Origin: CADEDV01 sp964596345
GTDB lineage: Bacteria; Bacteroidota; Bacteroidia; Chitinophagales; Chitinophagaceae
Reading direction: 5' to 3'
Length of the DNA: 64,000 nt
NCBI GenBank assembly: GCA_964596345.1
Contig: CAZQSZ010000006.1
Coordinates: forward strand, 1-64,000
Below the pieces are notes generated by a model. That model had not been told where the DNA came from. It searched no databases and was given only the letters and a program-made list of their open reading frames with translations. Made by a program: the position numbers and the translations under genes. Below are positions 35,096 through 43,238 of the stretch, piece after piece (within the stretch, counting starts at the first letter, position 1; each line of letters opens with the position of its first letter).

Positions 35096-35871
35096 TCTTC
35101 AAAAAATTGTTTAACTTTTGGATCCTTATTTTTTTTCAGTTCTTCATAGGTACCCTGTGCATAGCAGGTGCCGTCAATCAGCATAATAATACGGTCTGCT
35201 GTCATGCGGATACAATTCATATCATGCGAAATGATCAGCGCAGATGTATTGTATTTTTCTCCCATTTCTTTGATGAGTTTGCTGATCCCTTTCCCGGTAA
35301 TGGGATCAAGCCCTGTGGTGGGTTCATCATACAATATAATTTCCGGGTCAAGTATCAACGTTCTTGCCAGCGCAATTCTCTTCCGCATACCACCCGATAA
35401 TTCTGCCGGCATCATATCAACGGCATGAACAAGACCGACATTATTCAGCACTTCCAATACTTTGGCATCCTGCTCCGCTGCTGTCATTTTTATCCAGTGC
35501 CGGCGTAGCGGAAACTCCAGGTTCTCCCGTACTGTCATGGAATCATATAAAGCATTACTCTGAAATAAGAACCCTACTCTTGACCTGATCTCATCCAGCT
35601 CCTGGTGATCAAGATTGTCTATAGCCTGTCCCAGCAACCGGATACTCCCCCCGTCAGCCTGCATCAACCCAATGATACATTTGATAAGGACTGATTTCCC
35701 CGATCCTGACTTTCCTAAAACCGCTACATTTTCTCCTTTGCCTAATACAAGATTGAAATCTGCCAGTACGGTATTGCTCCCGAATGATTTGTATACATGT
35801 TCAATTTCTATCACTGCACCAACGGGTGATACAGGGATTGATCGTTGTTCTATGCCGGGTGCAGTTGTCAT
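35092..35871 (-). CDS. mlaF: ABC transporter ATP-binding protein MlaF
   Basis: A 259-aa ATPase subunit of the Mla-type lipid transporter. Walker A VLGKSGSGKSVLIKCI near residue 53, Q-loop GFLFQSNALYDSMTV, signature AELSGGMRKRIALART near 160, and Walker B EIILYDEPTTGLDP near 180. The H-loop His is in LIISHDMNCI. The C-terminus is short. Six bases separate it from mlaE and four overlap mlaD, a classic operon. Confidence 0.95.
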   Translation of the reverse strand: MTTAPGIEQRSIPVSPVGAVIEIEHVYKSFGSNTVLADFNLVLGKGENVAVLGKSGSGKSVLIKCIIGLMQADGGSIRLLGQAIDNLDHQELDEIRSRVGFLFQSNALYDSMTVRENLEFPLRRHWIKMTAAEQDAKVLEVLNNVGLVHAVDMMPAELSGGMRKRIALARTLILDPEIILYDEPTTGLDPITGKGISKLIKEMGEKYNTSALIISHDMNCIRMTADRIIMLIDGTCYAQGTYEELKKNKDPKVKQFFEE

Positions 35872-35877
35872 AGTTAC

Positions 35878-36648
35878 TCAGTTAAATCCTAAAATATCGG
35901 TGATCTGCACGGCCAGCAGGTCAATAATAAAGATCAGCACCGAGCTCACCACTACTGCAGAATTAGCTGAACGGCCCACTCCCTCGGTTCCTTTACTTGA
36001 ATTAAATCCTTTGTAACACCCAATGATGCCCACAGCAAATCCAAAAAAATAACTTTTGATCAGTGCCGGAAAAAAATCACTGAAGGATAGTGCATCAAAA
36101 ACCTGCTGAAAAAATAAATTAAAACTGGTCACTCCCCTGATATTCACCCCGAGATAAGATCCGTATAATGAAATGGCATCTCCCAGTATCACCAATACGG
36201 GTAACATAAAAGTAGCCGCCATCACTCTTGTTACTACAAGGTATTTGAAAGGATTTGTTCCGCTCACCTCCATGGCATCGATCTGTTCGGTTACTTTCAT
36301 ACTTCCCAGTTCTGCCCCGATGCTGCTGCCTATTTTCCCGGCAAAGATCAATGCAGTGATGACCGGGCCGATCTCCCTCACGATGGCAATACCAACCATT
36401 GCCGGTAATTCGCTTTCGGCTCCATAGCTGACCAGGGAGGGTCTTAATTGCATGGTCAGCACCAGGCCCATAATAAAACCAGTTAATCCTACCAGGGGAA
36501 GTGACTTGTAGCCAATGATGTAGCACTGGCGCAAAAACTCAGCTATCTCGTACCGGGGTTTGAATCCCTGCAGAAAGAACCTCCTTGTAAACCGGCTTAT
36601 ATCACCGGTCTCATCCAGGAATTGTTGCCAGGTATGAAGTGATGACAT
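35878..36648 (-). CDS. mlaE: ABC transporter permease MlaE
   Basis: A 256-aa integral membrane permease of the Mla system. The family hallmarks are VGLTGFIMGLVLTMQLRPSL near 60, VGIAIVREIGPVITALIFAGKIGSSIGAELGSMKVTEQIDAM (shown as AIVREIGPVITALIFAG and GAELGSMKVTEQIDA), and the C-terminal FFGFAVGIIGCYKGFNSS. It has about five hydrophobic segments. It is first in the mlaE-mlaF-mlaD operon; no mlaB or mlaC is present, as is usual in Bacteroidota. Confidence 0.95.
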   Translation of the reverse strand: MSSLHTWQQFLDETGDISRFTRRFFLQGFKPRYEIAEFLRQCYIIGYKSLPLVGLTGFIMGLVLTMQLRPSLVSYGAESELPAMVGIAIVREIGPVITALIFAGKIGSSIGAELGSMKVTEQIDAMEVSGTNPFKYLVVTRVMAATFMLPVLVILGDAISLYGSYLGVNIRGVTSFNLFFQQVFDALSFSDFFPALIKSYFFGFAVGIIGCYKGFNSSKGTEGVGRSANSAVVVSSVLIFIIDLLAVQITDILGFN

Positions 36649-36743
36649 AGTTCCTATTCTCTACCAAAATTTACACAATACACAGAGAAAACACATGAAG
36701 CCGGTCACGGGAGGAAGTGATTATCATCAACAAAAGAAGAAAG

Positions 36744-36818
36744 TGGAACGTACTGGACTCGAACCAGTGACCCCTACTCTGTCAAAGTAATGCTCTGAAC
36801 CAACTGAGCTAACGTTCC
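36744..36818 (-). tRNA. tRNA-Val (anticodon GAC)
   Basis: 75 bases. Acceptor GGAACGT/ACGTTCC, discriminator A; anticodon stem-loop TTACT-TTGACAG-AGTAG with anticodon GAC; T-arm ACTGGTTCGAGTCCAGT. CCA is not encoded. Confidence 0.96.
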
Positions 36819-36914
36819 GGGACGGTAAAATTAAGGGCTTTTACTTTTCCTGCCTACTGAATTTAATTTTTCCGGCGCTGCAACTTTCCTACTTTTAGGT
36901 TGTCATTATTACAG

Positions 36915-37205
36915 ATGAAGAAATACCAGGCAACCATACAGTTTGATATGAGTGACGAGTTCATGGAACTGGTGCCCCCGCACAGAACTTATGTCAACTA
37001 CCTGATCAATAAAGATATTATTGACCAGTATGCGGTCAGCATGGAAACACAACGGGTTTGGATAACCCTGACGGCAGAAACAAAAGAAGAAGTGATAAAA
37101 GTGCTGGAAAAATCCCCGCTGTTTAAATTCTGGCGCTACGAGATTGATGAGCTATTTGTCTTGGATGGCCAGCATTACCGCCTGCCGGCGGTGCAACCCA
37201 ATTAA
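36915..37205 (+). CDS. Small protein, probable ferredoxin-like (alpha-beta) fold
   Basis: A 96-aa soluble protein. The pattern KYQATIQFDMSDEFMELVP, NYLINKDIIDQYAVSMETQRVWITL (shown as YLINKDIIDQYAVS and RVWITLTAET) and KEEVIKVLEKSPLFKFWRYEIDEL gives beta-alpha-beta-beta-alpha-beta. This resembles YciI/muconolactone-isomerase-like dimeric barrels. No catalytic residue identified. The start is the ATG at 36915; a TACTTTTA -7-like box lies just upstream. Confidence 0.75.
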   Translation: MKKYQATIQFDMSDEFMELVPPHRTYVNYLINKDIIDQYAVSMETQRVWITLTAETKEEVIKVLEKSPLFKFWRYEIDELFVLDGQHYRLPAVQPN

Positions 37206-37206
37206 A

Positions 37207-37761
37207 TTATTTTTTCTTTGCCGCCCATTTAGGTTTTTGCTTTAATACTTTCTTATAAACAGGACAGGTTTCTATATGGCAGCCGGGCAGGTAACCGGTG
37301 CTCATTAGAAATTCATTCACTATTTCGCCGCCGGTGAATCGAAATGTGGTTTTAAAAATTTTCACCCATTCCTCTTTTGTTTTTGGATGATGATGATCCA
37401 GCCATTTTTCAAAGGATCCGAATTCTTTCTGCAGCACCTGGATGGCCCTGGCGTTATGTATTGTTGCTTCGATCTTCAGCCGGTTACGGATGATGCCTGC
37501 ATCCTGCATCAGTTTCTCTTTTTTCTTATCCGTATAACGAGCCACTTTATCTATCCTGAAATCATCAAAGGCTTTGAAGAAGTGATCCTTCTTTTTCAGG
37601 ATCGTTTCCCAGCTGAGCCCCGCCTGGTTGATCTCTAATACCAGCCTCGCAAACAAAAGATCATCGTCGTGGATCGGGAAACCGTATTCATTGTCATGGT
37701 AATGCCGGTGAACCGTGTCTTTACCTGCATTCTGTACAAACTCGCAATAAGAACCAGCCAT
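37207..37761 (-). CDS. tag: DNA-3-methyladenine glycosylase I
   Basis: A 184-aa base-excision repair enzyme removing 3-methyladenine. The zinc ligands of the family are visible: Cys6 (GSYCEF), a His in the HRHYHDNEYG block, and His/Cys in PGCHIETCPVY near the C-terminus. HDNEYGFPIHDDDLLFARLVLE and QAGLSWETILKK are the base-pocket motifs. The start lies 7 bases after the stop of the upstream GT-C-like gene, so the two are probably cotranscribed even though their roles differ. Confidence 0.95.
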   Translation of the reverse strand: MAGSYCEFVQNAGKDTVHRHYHDNEYGFPIHDDDLLFARLVLEINQAGLSWETILKKKDHFFKAFDDFRIDKVARYTDKKKEKLMQDAGIIRNRLKIEATIHNARAIQVLQKEFGSFEKWLDHHHPKTKEEWVKIFKTTFRFTGGEIVNEFLMSTGYLPGCHIETCPVYKKVLKQKPKWAAKKK

Positions 37762-37768
37762 CTTAAAT

Positions 37769-39403
37769 TTATTTTGTGAATACTTCTATTACCCCTCTTG
37801 TTTCTCCCTGCCGGGGAGCCGGGAAAGAATCAATTTTAGTGTAATGCCGCAACAAGGAATCCCGGACCCTGAACGGGTAAAAATTATTCAGGGAAGGAAT
37901 ATATTCAAACAAAACAAGATCATATTCCTTGTTGCCAATTCTTTTTTCAAACATTTCAGCCTGTTTGTTAAACATGGCCACACCGAGATGGTACCAGAGG
38001 GGATAATGTGATCCTTTTTCCAGTTCAAATGGCATCTCCTTTGCCAGCGGTGTCAGCTCGGTCATATTTAATACCCTTGGATTCTTTCCCTGCTTTACGA
38101 TATCCATATTCAGTAATCTGGACATTCCATCCACGGTGGCAGCAGGCATATAGATCTTATGGAAAGATTTTAAGGGGGAAAAAGTCCATTGCGACAAAGG
38201 GATATCAGCGGTGTCTTCGTTATTGATTATAAATGTCCGCTTATTGACAACATTCTCCCCGGTGGGAGATACAGTGGCAACATCATTGCTTAATGACCTT
38301 TCAGCAATGCGCTGAAAATATTTCCAGTACACATTGCTCCACCACAAAAGAATACCGGCGAGGCATACCACGATCATTCTCATTTTGCTGAAATCAATGG
38401 AGAACTGCCCGGACAATAAAGTCAGGATATACGCAATGGCAAATGAATGATAGAAAATATTATTATCCGGTGGTGTGTAACTGGTGACCTGGAATATAGC
38501 CGCCTCGGCAATAATCCCCAGCGTAAGTAACAGGAATAAAAAATTAGTTTTATCATTCCAGTATTCTTTCCAATTGCGGAAACGCAGCACAAGAAGTAAC
38601 CCGATGATAAAAAGATAAAATTTCAGCCATTGCGATCCGGAGAAGAAATCATTAGCTATTTCAAAGGCGGATATACGACCCGAATGCGGAGCCTGGCCAT
38701 GGTTAAACCAATAAGAAAATCCATAATTCGACAACGGAATAATAAACAGGGCCATAAACAGGATAAATCCTCCCCCATAGATAAAAAGATGTTTCCATCT
38801 TTTATGCTGCACACTATAAAAGAATACCAGTGCTGCACAAAGCAGGAAGGTTAAGGCACCTGCATCCTGCTTGGTAAAAAAAGAACAGACTGTAAAAAAA
38901 GCTGATAAGACTAAAGCCGGAATAGTAAACCGGTTCTTTTCATTTACCAGGGCCTTTAATAAAAAAGCAATGGCGATGAATTCATAAACGATAACCGTAT
39001 GGTTATACCAGGGCCAGAAATTGAAAAAGGAATAGGACAGGCAAAACAGCAATACCGCTGAAAATCTGATCCCTGGGTTTACCCGGAAACTGTTCAGGAT
39101 GGAGCGGAAGGCCAGCCCGGACAGGATATTTATAAACACCTGGGCCTTTACCAGGGTGATCATTTCGGTACCAAATAGTTTAAAGAAGATTCCCGGGATG
39201 ACCCAATACATCCCGCCCAGGGGGGTTCCAAAATCCCGGAAGGGTATTTGCCCCTCGCTGACCCGGTATGCCCCTTCCCAGGACAGAAAAATATTGACCC
39301 GGTAGGGAAAACTGACAAATAACGGAACACTTGCCAGCACCAAAATGACCGCCACTTCTGCATATGAGAGGTATTTGTGCCTAATTCCCGTGCTAATACT
39401 CAT
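37769..39403 (-). CDS. GT-C-like multispanning membrane protein, candidate glycosyltransferase
   Basis: A 544-aa protein. About 11 transmembrane helices fill residues ~12-375, followed by a ~170-residue soluble C-terminal domain. The first large loop reads SWEGAYRVSEGQIPFRDFGTP, with the acidic residue plus Arg-Asp arrangement seen in the first loop of GT-C (GT39/GT83/ArnT-like) enzymes that use polyprenyl-phosphate sugars. It does not match a named family with certainty. It is divergent from the DPA-type operon, with back-to-back promoters, so it is the best local candidate to consume the polyprenyl-linked sugar made by that operon. That link is inference. Confidence 0.75.
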   Translation of the reverse strand: MSISTGIRHKYLSYAEVAVILVLASVPLFVSFPYRVNIFLSWEGAYRVSEGQIPFRDFGTPLGGMYWVIPGIFFKLFGTEMITLVKAQVFINILSGLAFRSILNSFRVNPGIRFSAVLLFCLSYSFFNFWPWYNHTVIVYEFIAIAFLLKALVNEKNRFTIPALVLSAFFTVCSFFTKQDAGALTFLLCAALVFFYSVQHKRWKHLFIYGGGFILFMALFIIPLSNYGFSYWFNHGQAPHSGRISAFEIANDFFSGSQWLKFYLFIIGLLLVLRFRNWKEYWNDKTNFLFLLLTLGIIAEAAIFQVTSYTPPDNNIFYHSFAIAYILTLLSGQFSIDFSKMRMIVVCLAGILLWWSNVYWKYFQRIAERSLSNDVATVSPTGENVVNKRTFIINNEDTADIPLSQWTFSPLKSFHKIYMPAATVDGMSRLLNMDIVKQGKNPRVLNMTELTPLAKEMPFELEKGSHYPLWYHLGVAMFNKQAEMFEKRIGNKEYDLVLFEYIPSLNNFYPFRVRDSLLRHYTKIDSFPAPRQGETRGVIEVFTK

Positions 39404-39421
39404 AGAATCAATATGTTTTTG

Positions 39422-39450
39422 TAAACATAAAGCAAATAAAGTATTATCAA
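39422..39450 (-). promoter_or_regulatory. Promoter of the GT-C-like gene
   Basis: Minus strand: TTG (39448-39450), 18-base spacer, TATGTTTA (39422-39429), one mismatch to TAnnTTTG; start codon at 39403. Its -33 element is two bases from the -33 element of the divergent DPA-type operon promoter. Confidence 0.5.
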
Positions 39451-39452
39451 AA

Positions 39453-39484
39453 TTGCAACATTATTAAATCTGCGTTTATGTTTG
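39453..39484 (+). promoter_or_regulatory. Promoter of the polyprenyl-phospho-arabinose operon
   Basis: TTG (39453-39455), 21-base spacer, TATGTTTG (39477-39484): exact Bacteroidota consensus. The ATG at 39478 lies inside this -7 box and therefore cannot be the translation start of the first gene. Confidence 0.65.
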
Positions 39485-39510
39485 TATTTTGGCCGCTAAT
39501 CTGTTCCAAA

Positions 39511-40401
39511 GTGGCTTATATCAAATTATTACGACCGAAAGACTGGGCAAAGAACTGCTTCCTTTTCATCCCTTTATTTTTTGCGGGAGAGATATCAGAT
39601 ACTGACAAAATTCTCCAGATCCTCTGGGGATTTATTGCTTTTTCCTGTATCGCCAGCAGTATCTATATATTAAATGACTACCGGGATATTGAAGACGATC
39701 GTAAGCACCCGGTAAAAAGTAAAAGACCGCTGGCCAGTGGTGCTGTTTCCAAATCCGTGGCCCTGCTGATAGCTGCCCTGCTCATTATCGGCGGATTTAC
39801 CCTGGCCTGGTTTATCCGGGACAAATTCCTGTTTGTGCTGGGTATCTATTTCCTGATCAACCTCGGTTATTCATTCGGGCTTAAAACAGTTCCTATTCTT
39901 GATATTTTCTTACTGGCCATTGGCTTTGTCTTGCGGGTAAAAGCCGGCTCGGTGATCGCCTTTATTCCTTTATCGGAATGGATCGTTATCATGGTCTTCC
40001 TGCTGGCCCTGTTCATGGCCATTGGCAAAAGAAGGGATGATGTATTACTGAAAGTCAGTTCCGGGGTGGATATGAGAAAATCAATAAAAGGATATAACCT
40101 TGAGCTCCTGAACGTACTTTTATCGCTTGTTTGTGCTGTTATCATTGTCGCTTATTTCATGTACACCATGTCGGATGAAGTAAAAATGAGATTTGGTGGG
40201 GATGCATATCGTCTTTATTATACCTGTATCTTTGTGATGGCCGGAATCATGCGGTATTTGCAAATCATATTTGTATCGGCTGATTCGGGCTCACCAACTA
40301 AGATCCTTTACAAAGACCGGTTCATTCAACTTTCCCTTCTCCTCTGGATAGCCAGTTTTATTGTACTCATTTACGTCAAAGAAATAAATATCTTCAAATG
40401 A
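39511..40401 (+). CDS. UbiA-family polyprenyl-phosphate phosphoribosyltransferase (DPPR synthase-like)
   Basis: A 296-aa membrane prenyltransferase-fold enzyme resembling decaprenyl-phosphate 5-phosphoribosyltransferase (mycobacterial Rv3806c), which joins PRPP to a polyprenyl phosphate. The signature is LLRPKDWAKNCFLFIPLFFAG at the N-terminus, then the first Asp-rich motif ILNDYRDIEDDRKHPVKSKRPLASG (given as NDYRDIEDDRKHP and SKRPLASG). About nine membrane helices follow. The start is set at GTG 39511 because the in-frame ATG at 39478 falls in the promoter -7 box. It overlaps the next gene by 4 bases (ATGA). Confidence 0.9.
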   Translation: MAYIKLLRPKDWAKNCFLFIPLFFAGEISDTDKILQILWGFIAFSCIASSIYILNDYRDIEDDRKHPVKSKRPLASGAVSKSVALLIAALLIIGGFTLAWFIRDKFLFVLGIYFLINLGYSFGLKTVPILDIFLLAIGFVLRVKAGSVIAFIPLSEWIVIMVFLLALFMAIGKRRDDVLLKVSSGVDMRKSIKGYNLELLNVLLSLVCAVIIVAYFMYTMSDEVKMRFGGDAYRLYYTCIFVMAGIMRYLQIIFVSADSGSPTKILYKDRFIQLSLLLWIASFIVLIYVKEINIFK

Positions 40402-41735
40402 CAAAGAAAGATATTGCCAACTGGGGCAATTACCCTGTGATTGAAAGCGATGAAAAATCCGTTTCTTTTACAAATGATATCCAGCAATACGCAGCCACCA
40501 CAAAAAATTTTATTGCCCGTGGAAATGGTCGTTGTTATGGAGATGCCTCTTTAGCAGAGCAAACCATCTCCACACTCAAATACGACAAAATACTCTCCTT
40601 TGACACCGAAAAAGGGATATTAGAATGTGAGTCAGGACTAACATTGGATAAAATACTGGAAGTGATCGTTCCCAAGGGATGGTTCCTTCCTGTTACCCCC
40701 GGCACAAAATTCATCACCGTTGGTGGTGCGGTGGCCAGTGATGTACACGGAAAAAATCACCATGTGGACGGTTCATTTTCTGCCCATGTAATGGAAATGG
40801 ATGTGATACTCGCCAGTGGCGAAATGATCACCTGCTCCCCTGCAGCGTATACCGATCTTTTCTGGGCCACTTGCGGTGGCATGGGATTAACCGGCATTAT
40901 TGGCAGGGTAAAATTTGACCTGAAGAAAATTGAAAGCTCCTATATCAAACAAAAACAGGTCAAAGCAAAAAACCTGGAAGAAGTGATCCGGCTGTTTGAT
41001 GAATACAAACACTATACTTATTCCGTAGCCTGGATCGATTGTTTAAAGAAAGGAAAGAATTTTGGAAGAAGTATTTTGATTCTTGGTGAACATGCCAAAC
41101 AGGACGAATTACCGGAGAACAAAAAGAAAGAGCCGTTGAAATTGCCGGCTAAAAAACAGATCACCTTCCCCTTTACGCTTCCTTCTTTTGTATTGAACAC
41201 ATTTACCGTTAAGGCCTTTAACTTCCTTTACTACGGAAAGAATTTCAAAAAAGAGATCAACAACGTGGTTTCTTATGAGCCTTTCTTCTACCCACTTGAT
41301 GCCATTTTACACTGGAACCGGGGTTATGGAAAAAAAGGATTTGTACAATACCAGTTTGTATTGCCGCTTGAAAGTAAGCAAGGCCTGATCGAAATATTAC
41401 AACGTATCAGTGACCAGGGCCTGGGTTCATTCCTGGCTGTATTGAAAGTATTTGGCAAGCAAGACGACCTTATTTCTTTCCCGATGGAAGGATATACACT
41501 GGCCCTTGATTTCCCTGTACGAAAAGGATTGTTTGAATTCCTGGACCAACTGGACCAGGTGGTGCTGAAATACGGCGGCCGCCTGTATATGTCAAAAGAT
41601 GCGAGGATGGATCCTGCTGTATTAAAAGCTGGGTACAAACGCCTTCCTGAATTCATGGAGATCGTTAAAAAATATAATCCCGAAGCCAGGATACGATCCA
41701 TCCAATCCGACCGATTAGCATTAACCACTAACTAA
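40398..41735 (+). CDS. dprE1: FAD-binding oxidoreductase DprE1 (decaprenylphosphoryl-ribose 2'-oxidase homologue)
   Basis: A 445-aa FAD enzyme of the VAO/ALO fold that oxidises the 2'-OH of polyprenyl-phosphoryl-ribose. Motifs matching mycobacterial DprE1 in order: RGNGRCYGDASL (FAD loop), VTPGTKFITVGGAVASDVHGKNHH near 110 (with the conserved His of HGKNHH), FWATCGGMGLTGIIG, HWNRGYGKKGFVQYQFVLP near 300, and GGRLYMSKDARM near 395 (conserved Lys). The position equal to mycobacterial Cys387 is Ala369 here (TLALDFP). Second gene of the operon; dprE2 follows after 17 bases. Confidence 0.93.
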   Translation: MTKKDIANWGNYPVIESDEKSVSFTNDIQQYAATTKNFIARGNGRCYGDASLAEQTISTLKYDKILSFDTEKGILECESGLTLDKILEVIVPKGWFLPVTPGTKFITVGGAVASDVHGKNHHVDGSFSAHVMEMDVILASGEMITCSPAAYTDLFWATCGGMGLTGIIGRVKFDLKKIESSYIKQKQVKAKNLEEVIRLFDEYKHYTYSVAWIDCLKKGKNFGRSILILGEHAKQDELPENKKKEPLKLPAKKQITFPFTLPSFVLNTFTVKAFNFLYYGKNFKKEINNVVSYEPFFYPLDAILHWNRGYGKKGFVQYQFVLPLESKQGLIEILQRISDQGLGSFLAVLKVFGKQDDLISFPMEGYTLALDFPVRKGLFEFLDQLDQVVLKYGGRLYMSKDARMDPAVLKAGYKRLPEFMEIVKKYNPEARIRSIQSDRLALTTN

Positions 41736-41752
41736 CCATTAAGAAAGATACA

Positions 41753-42487
41753 ATGCCTTCCACCGTACTTATCCTCGGCGCAACATCCGATATGGCTGTT
41801 GCCCTCGCCAAAAAATTCGCTTCCAAAGGATACAATATTCAACTGGCAGCCCGCAATGCAGACCGTTTAAAACCGCTGCAATCTGATCTGTCGATTCGTT
41901 ATAATATCACTTCCAGCACTCATGAATTTGATGCAACAAAATTTGAACAGCATCCATCCTTCTGGGCCTCCCTTACCCCGGCACCAGATATTACGATCAG
42001 CGTAATGGGTTACATGAACGATAACGACAAAGTAATGGCAGACCAGGATGAGACCCTGAAAACAATACATACCAATTACACCGGTCCTGTTTCTATTCTG
42101 AATATTGCCGCTAACGATTATATGGCAAAGCAACAGGGAACGATTGTGGGTATCAGTTCTGTTGCCGGTATGAGAGGACGCCAGAGCAATTATATTTACG
42201 GTAGTGCCAAAGCTGGCTTCACGGCTTATTTATCCGGCCTGAGAAATAAATTATTCCATCATAAAGTGCATGTATTAACGGTGCTGCCCGGCTTTGTGTA
42301 TACTAAAATGACGGAACATCTCAACTTACCCAAATTATTAACTGCGCAGCCAGAGCATGTAGCTGATGCAGTGTACAAAGGCGTTCAGAAAAAGAAGAAT
42401 GTAATTTTTGTAAAATGGTTTTGGCGCTGGATCATGCTGATCATCACCTCTATTCCTGAATTCATGTTCAAAAAGAAAAAGCTGTGA
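41753..42487 (+). CDS. dprE2: SDR reductase DprE2 (polyprenylphosphoryl 2-keto-ribose reductase homologue)
   Basis: A 244-aa short-chain dehydrogenase that completes the ribose-to-arabinose epimerisation by reducing the 2'-keto intermediate with NADH. The cofactor loop is VLILGATSDMAVALAKKF, the catalytic Ser lies in IVGISSVAGMRGRQ and the active pair in YIYGSAKAG. The order YGS-KAG followed by PGFVYTKMTEHL and a basic hydrophobic tail (IPEFMFKKKK) parallels mycobacterial DprE2. The stop codon overlaps the GTG start of the HAD gene (GTGA). Confidence 0.92.
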   Translation: MPSTVLILGATSDMAVALAKKFASKGYNIQLAARNADRLKPLQSDLSIRYNITSSTHEFDATKFEQHPSFWASLTPAPDITISVMGYMNDNDKVMADQDETLKTIHTNYTGPVSILNIAANDYMAKQQGTIVGISSVAGMRGRQSNYIYGSAKAGFTAYLSGLRNKLFHHKVHVLTVLPGFVYTKMTEHLNLPKLLTAQPEHVADAVYKGVQKKKNVIFVKWFWRWIMLIITSIPEFMFKKKKL

Positions 42488-43077
42488 AAAAAGGAATTGC
42501 GTTCTTCGATTTTGATGGGACCATTACCACGAAGGATACATTACTGGAGTTCATCAAATATTGCAAAGGCAACAATGCGTTCTATGCAGGATTTCTCATC
42601 AACAGCCCTTACCTGCTGGCTTATAAATTAAAGATCATTTCCAACCAGGCGGCGAAAGAAAAAGTGTTGCAATATTTCTTCAAAAACACATCAGTTGACG
42701 ACTTCCGGGTACGCTGCGAAAAATTTGCAGCAGAAATGATCCCGGGATTGATAAGACCCGGGGCTCTTGCAGAAATAAGAAGACTGCAGGAAGAAGGCCA
42801 AACGGTCGTTATCGTGTCTGCTTCCCCGGAAAACTGGATTTTACCATGGGCTCAAAAAATACAGGTTGAACTGGTCGCTACACAACTGGAGGTTCAACAT
42901 GGATTCATTACCGGTAAAATCGCAGGAAAGAATTGTCATGGAGCTGAAAAAGTAAGCCGGATCAAAAGTAAGTACACCCTGGGTGATTATACAGAAATAA
43001 CTGCCTATGGCGATACCAAAGGCGATCTGCCAATGCTGGCTTTGGCACACCGTTCTGTTTACAAACCTTTCCGCTAA
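42484..43077 (+). CDS. HAD-IB family phosphatase, candidate polyprenyl-phosphoribose phosphatase
   Basis: A 197-aa HAD-IB (SerB-like) hydrolase. Motif I is FFDFDGTITTKDT (Asp9, Asp11), motif II VVIVSASPENW, and motif III TAYGDTKGDLPML. A helical cap with FYAGFLINSPYLLAYKLKI is more hydrophobic than usual, which would suit a lipid-linked substrate. The start is GTG at 42484, coupled to dprE2. In mycobacteria a PAP2-type enzyme (Rv3807c) is thought to remove the 5-phosphate between the UbiA and DprE1 steps; this HAD protein is the obvious stand-in here (inference from operon position). Confidence 0.88.
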   Translation: MKKGIAFFDFDGTITTKDTLLEFIKYCKGNNAFYAGFLINSPYLLAYKLKIISNQAAKEKVLQYFFKNTSVDDFRVRCEKFAAEMIPGLIRPGALAEIRRLQEEGQTVVIVSASPENWILPWAQKIQVELVATQLEVQHGFITGKIAGKNCHGAEKVSRIKSKYTLGDYTEITAYGDTKGDLPMLALAHRSVYKPFR

Positions 43078-43238
43078 AACAACAGGAACGGGTTTTTACG
43101 AGGATAATTACTTAAATTAAATGGCAAAATGTTTTAAATTCCTTACTATTTTTTTACTTTTATGACCTGAAAAATAATCCTTTCTAACCACCCTGTTAAA
43201 ACGAATCTACCCTTCTTAACCATTAATACCTTTACAAT

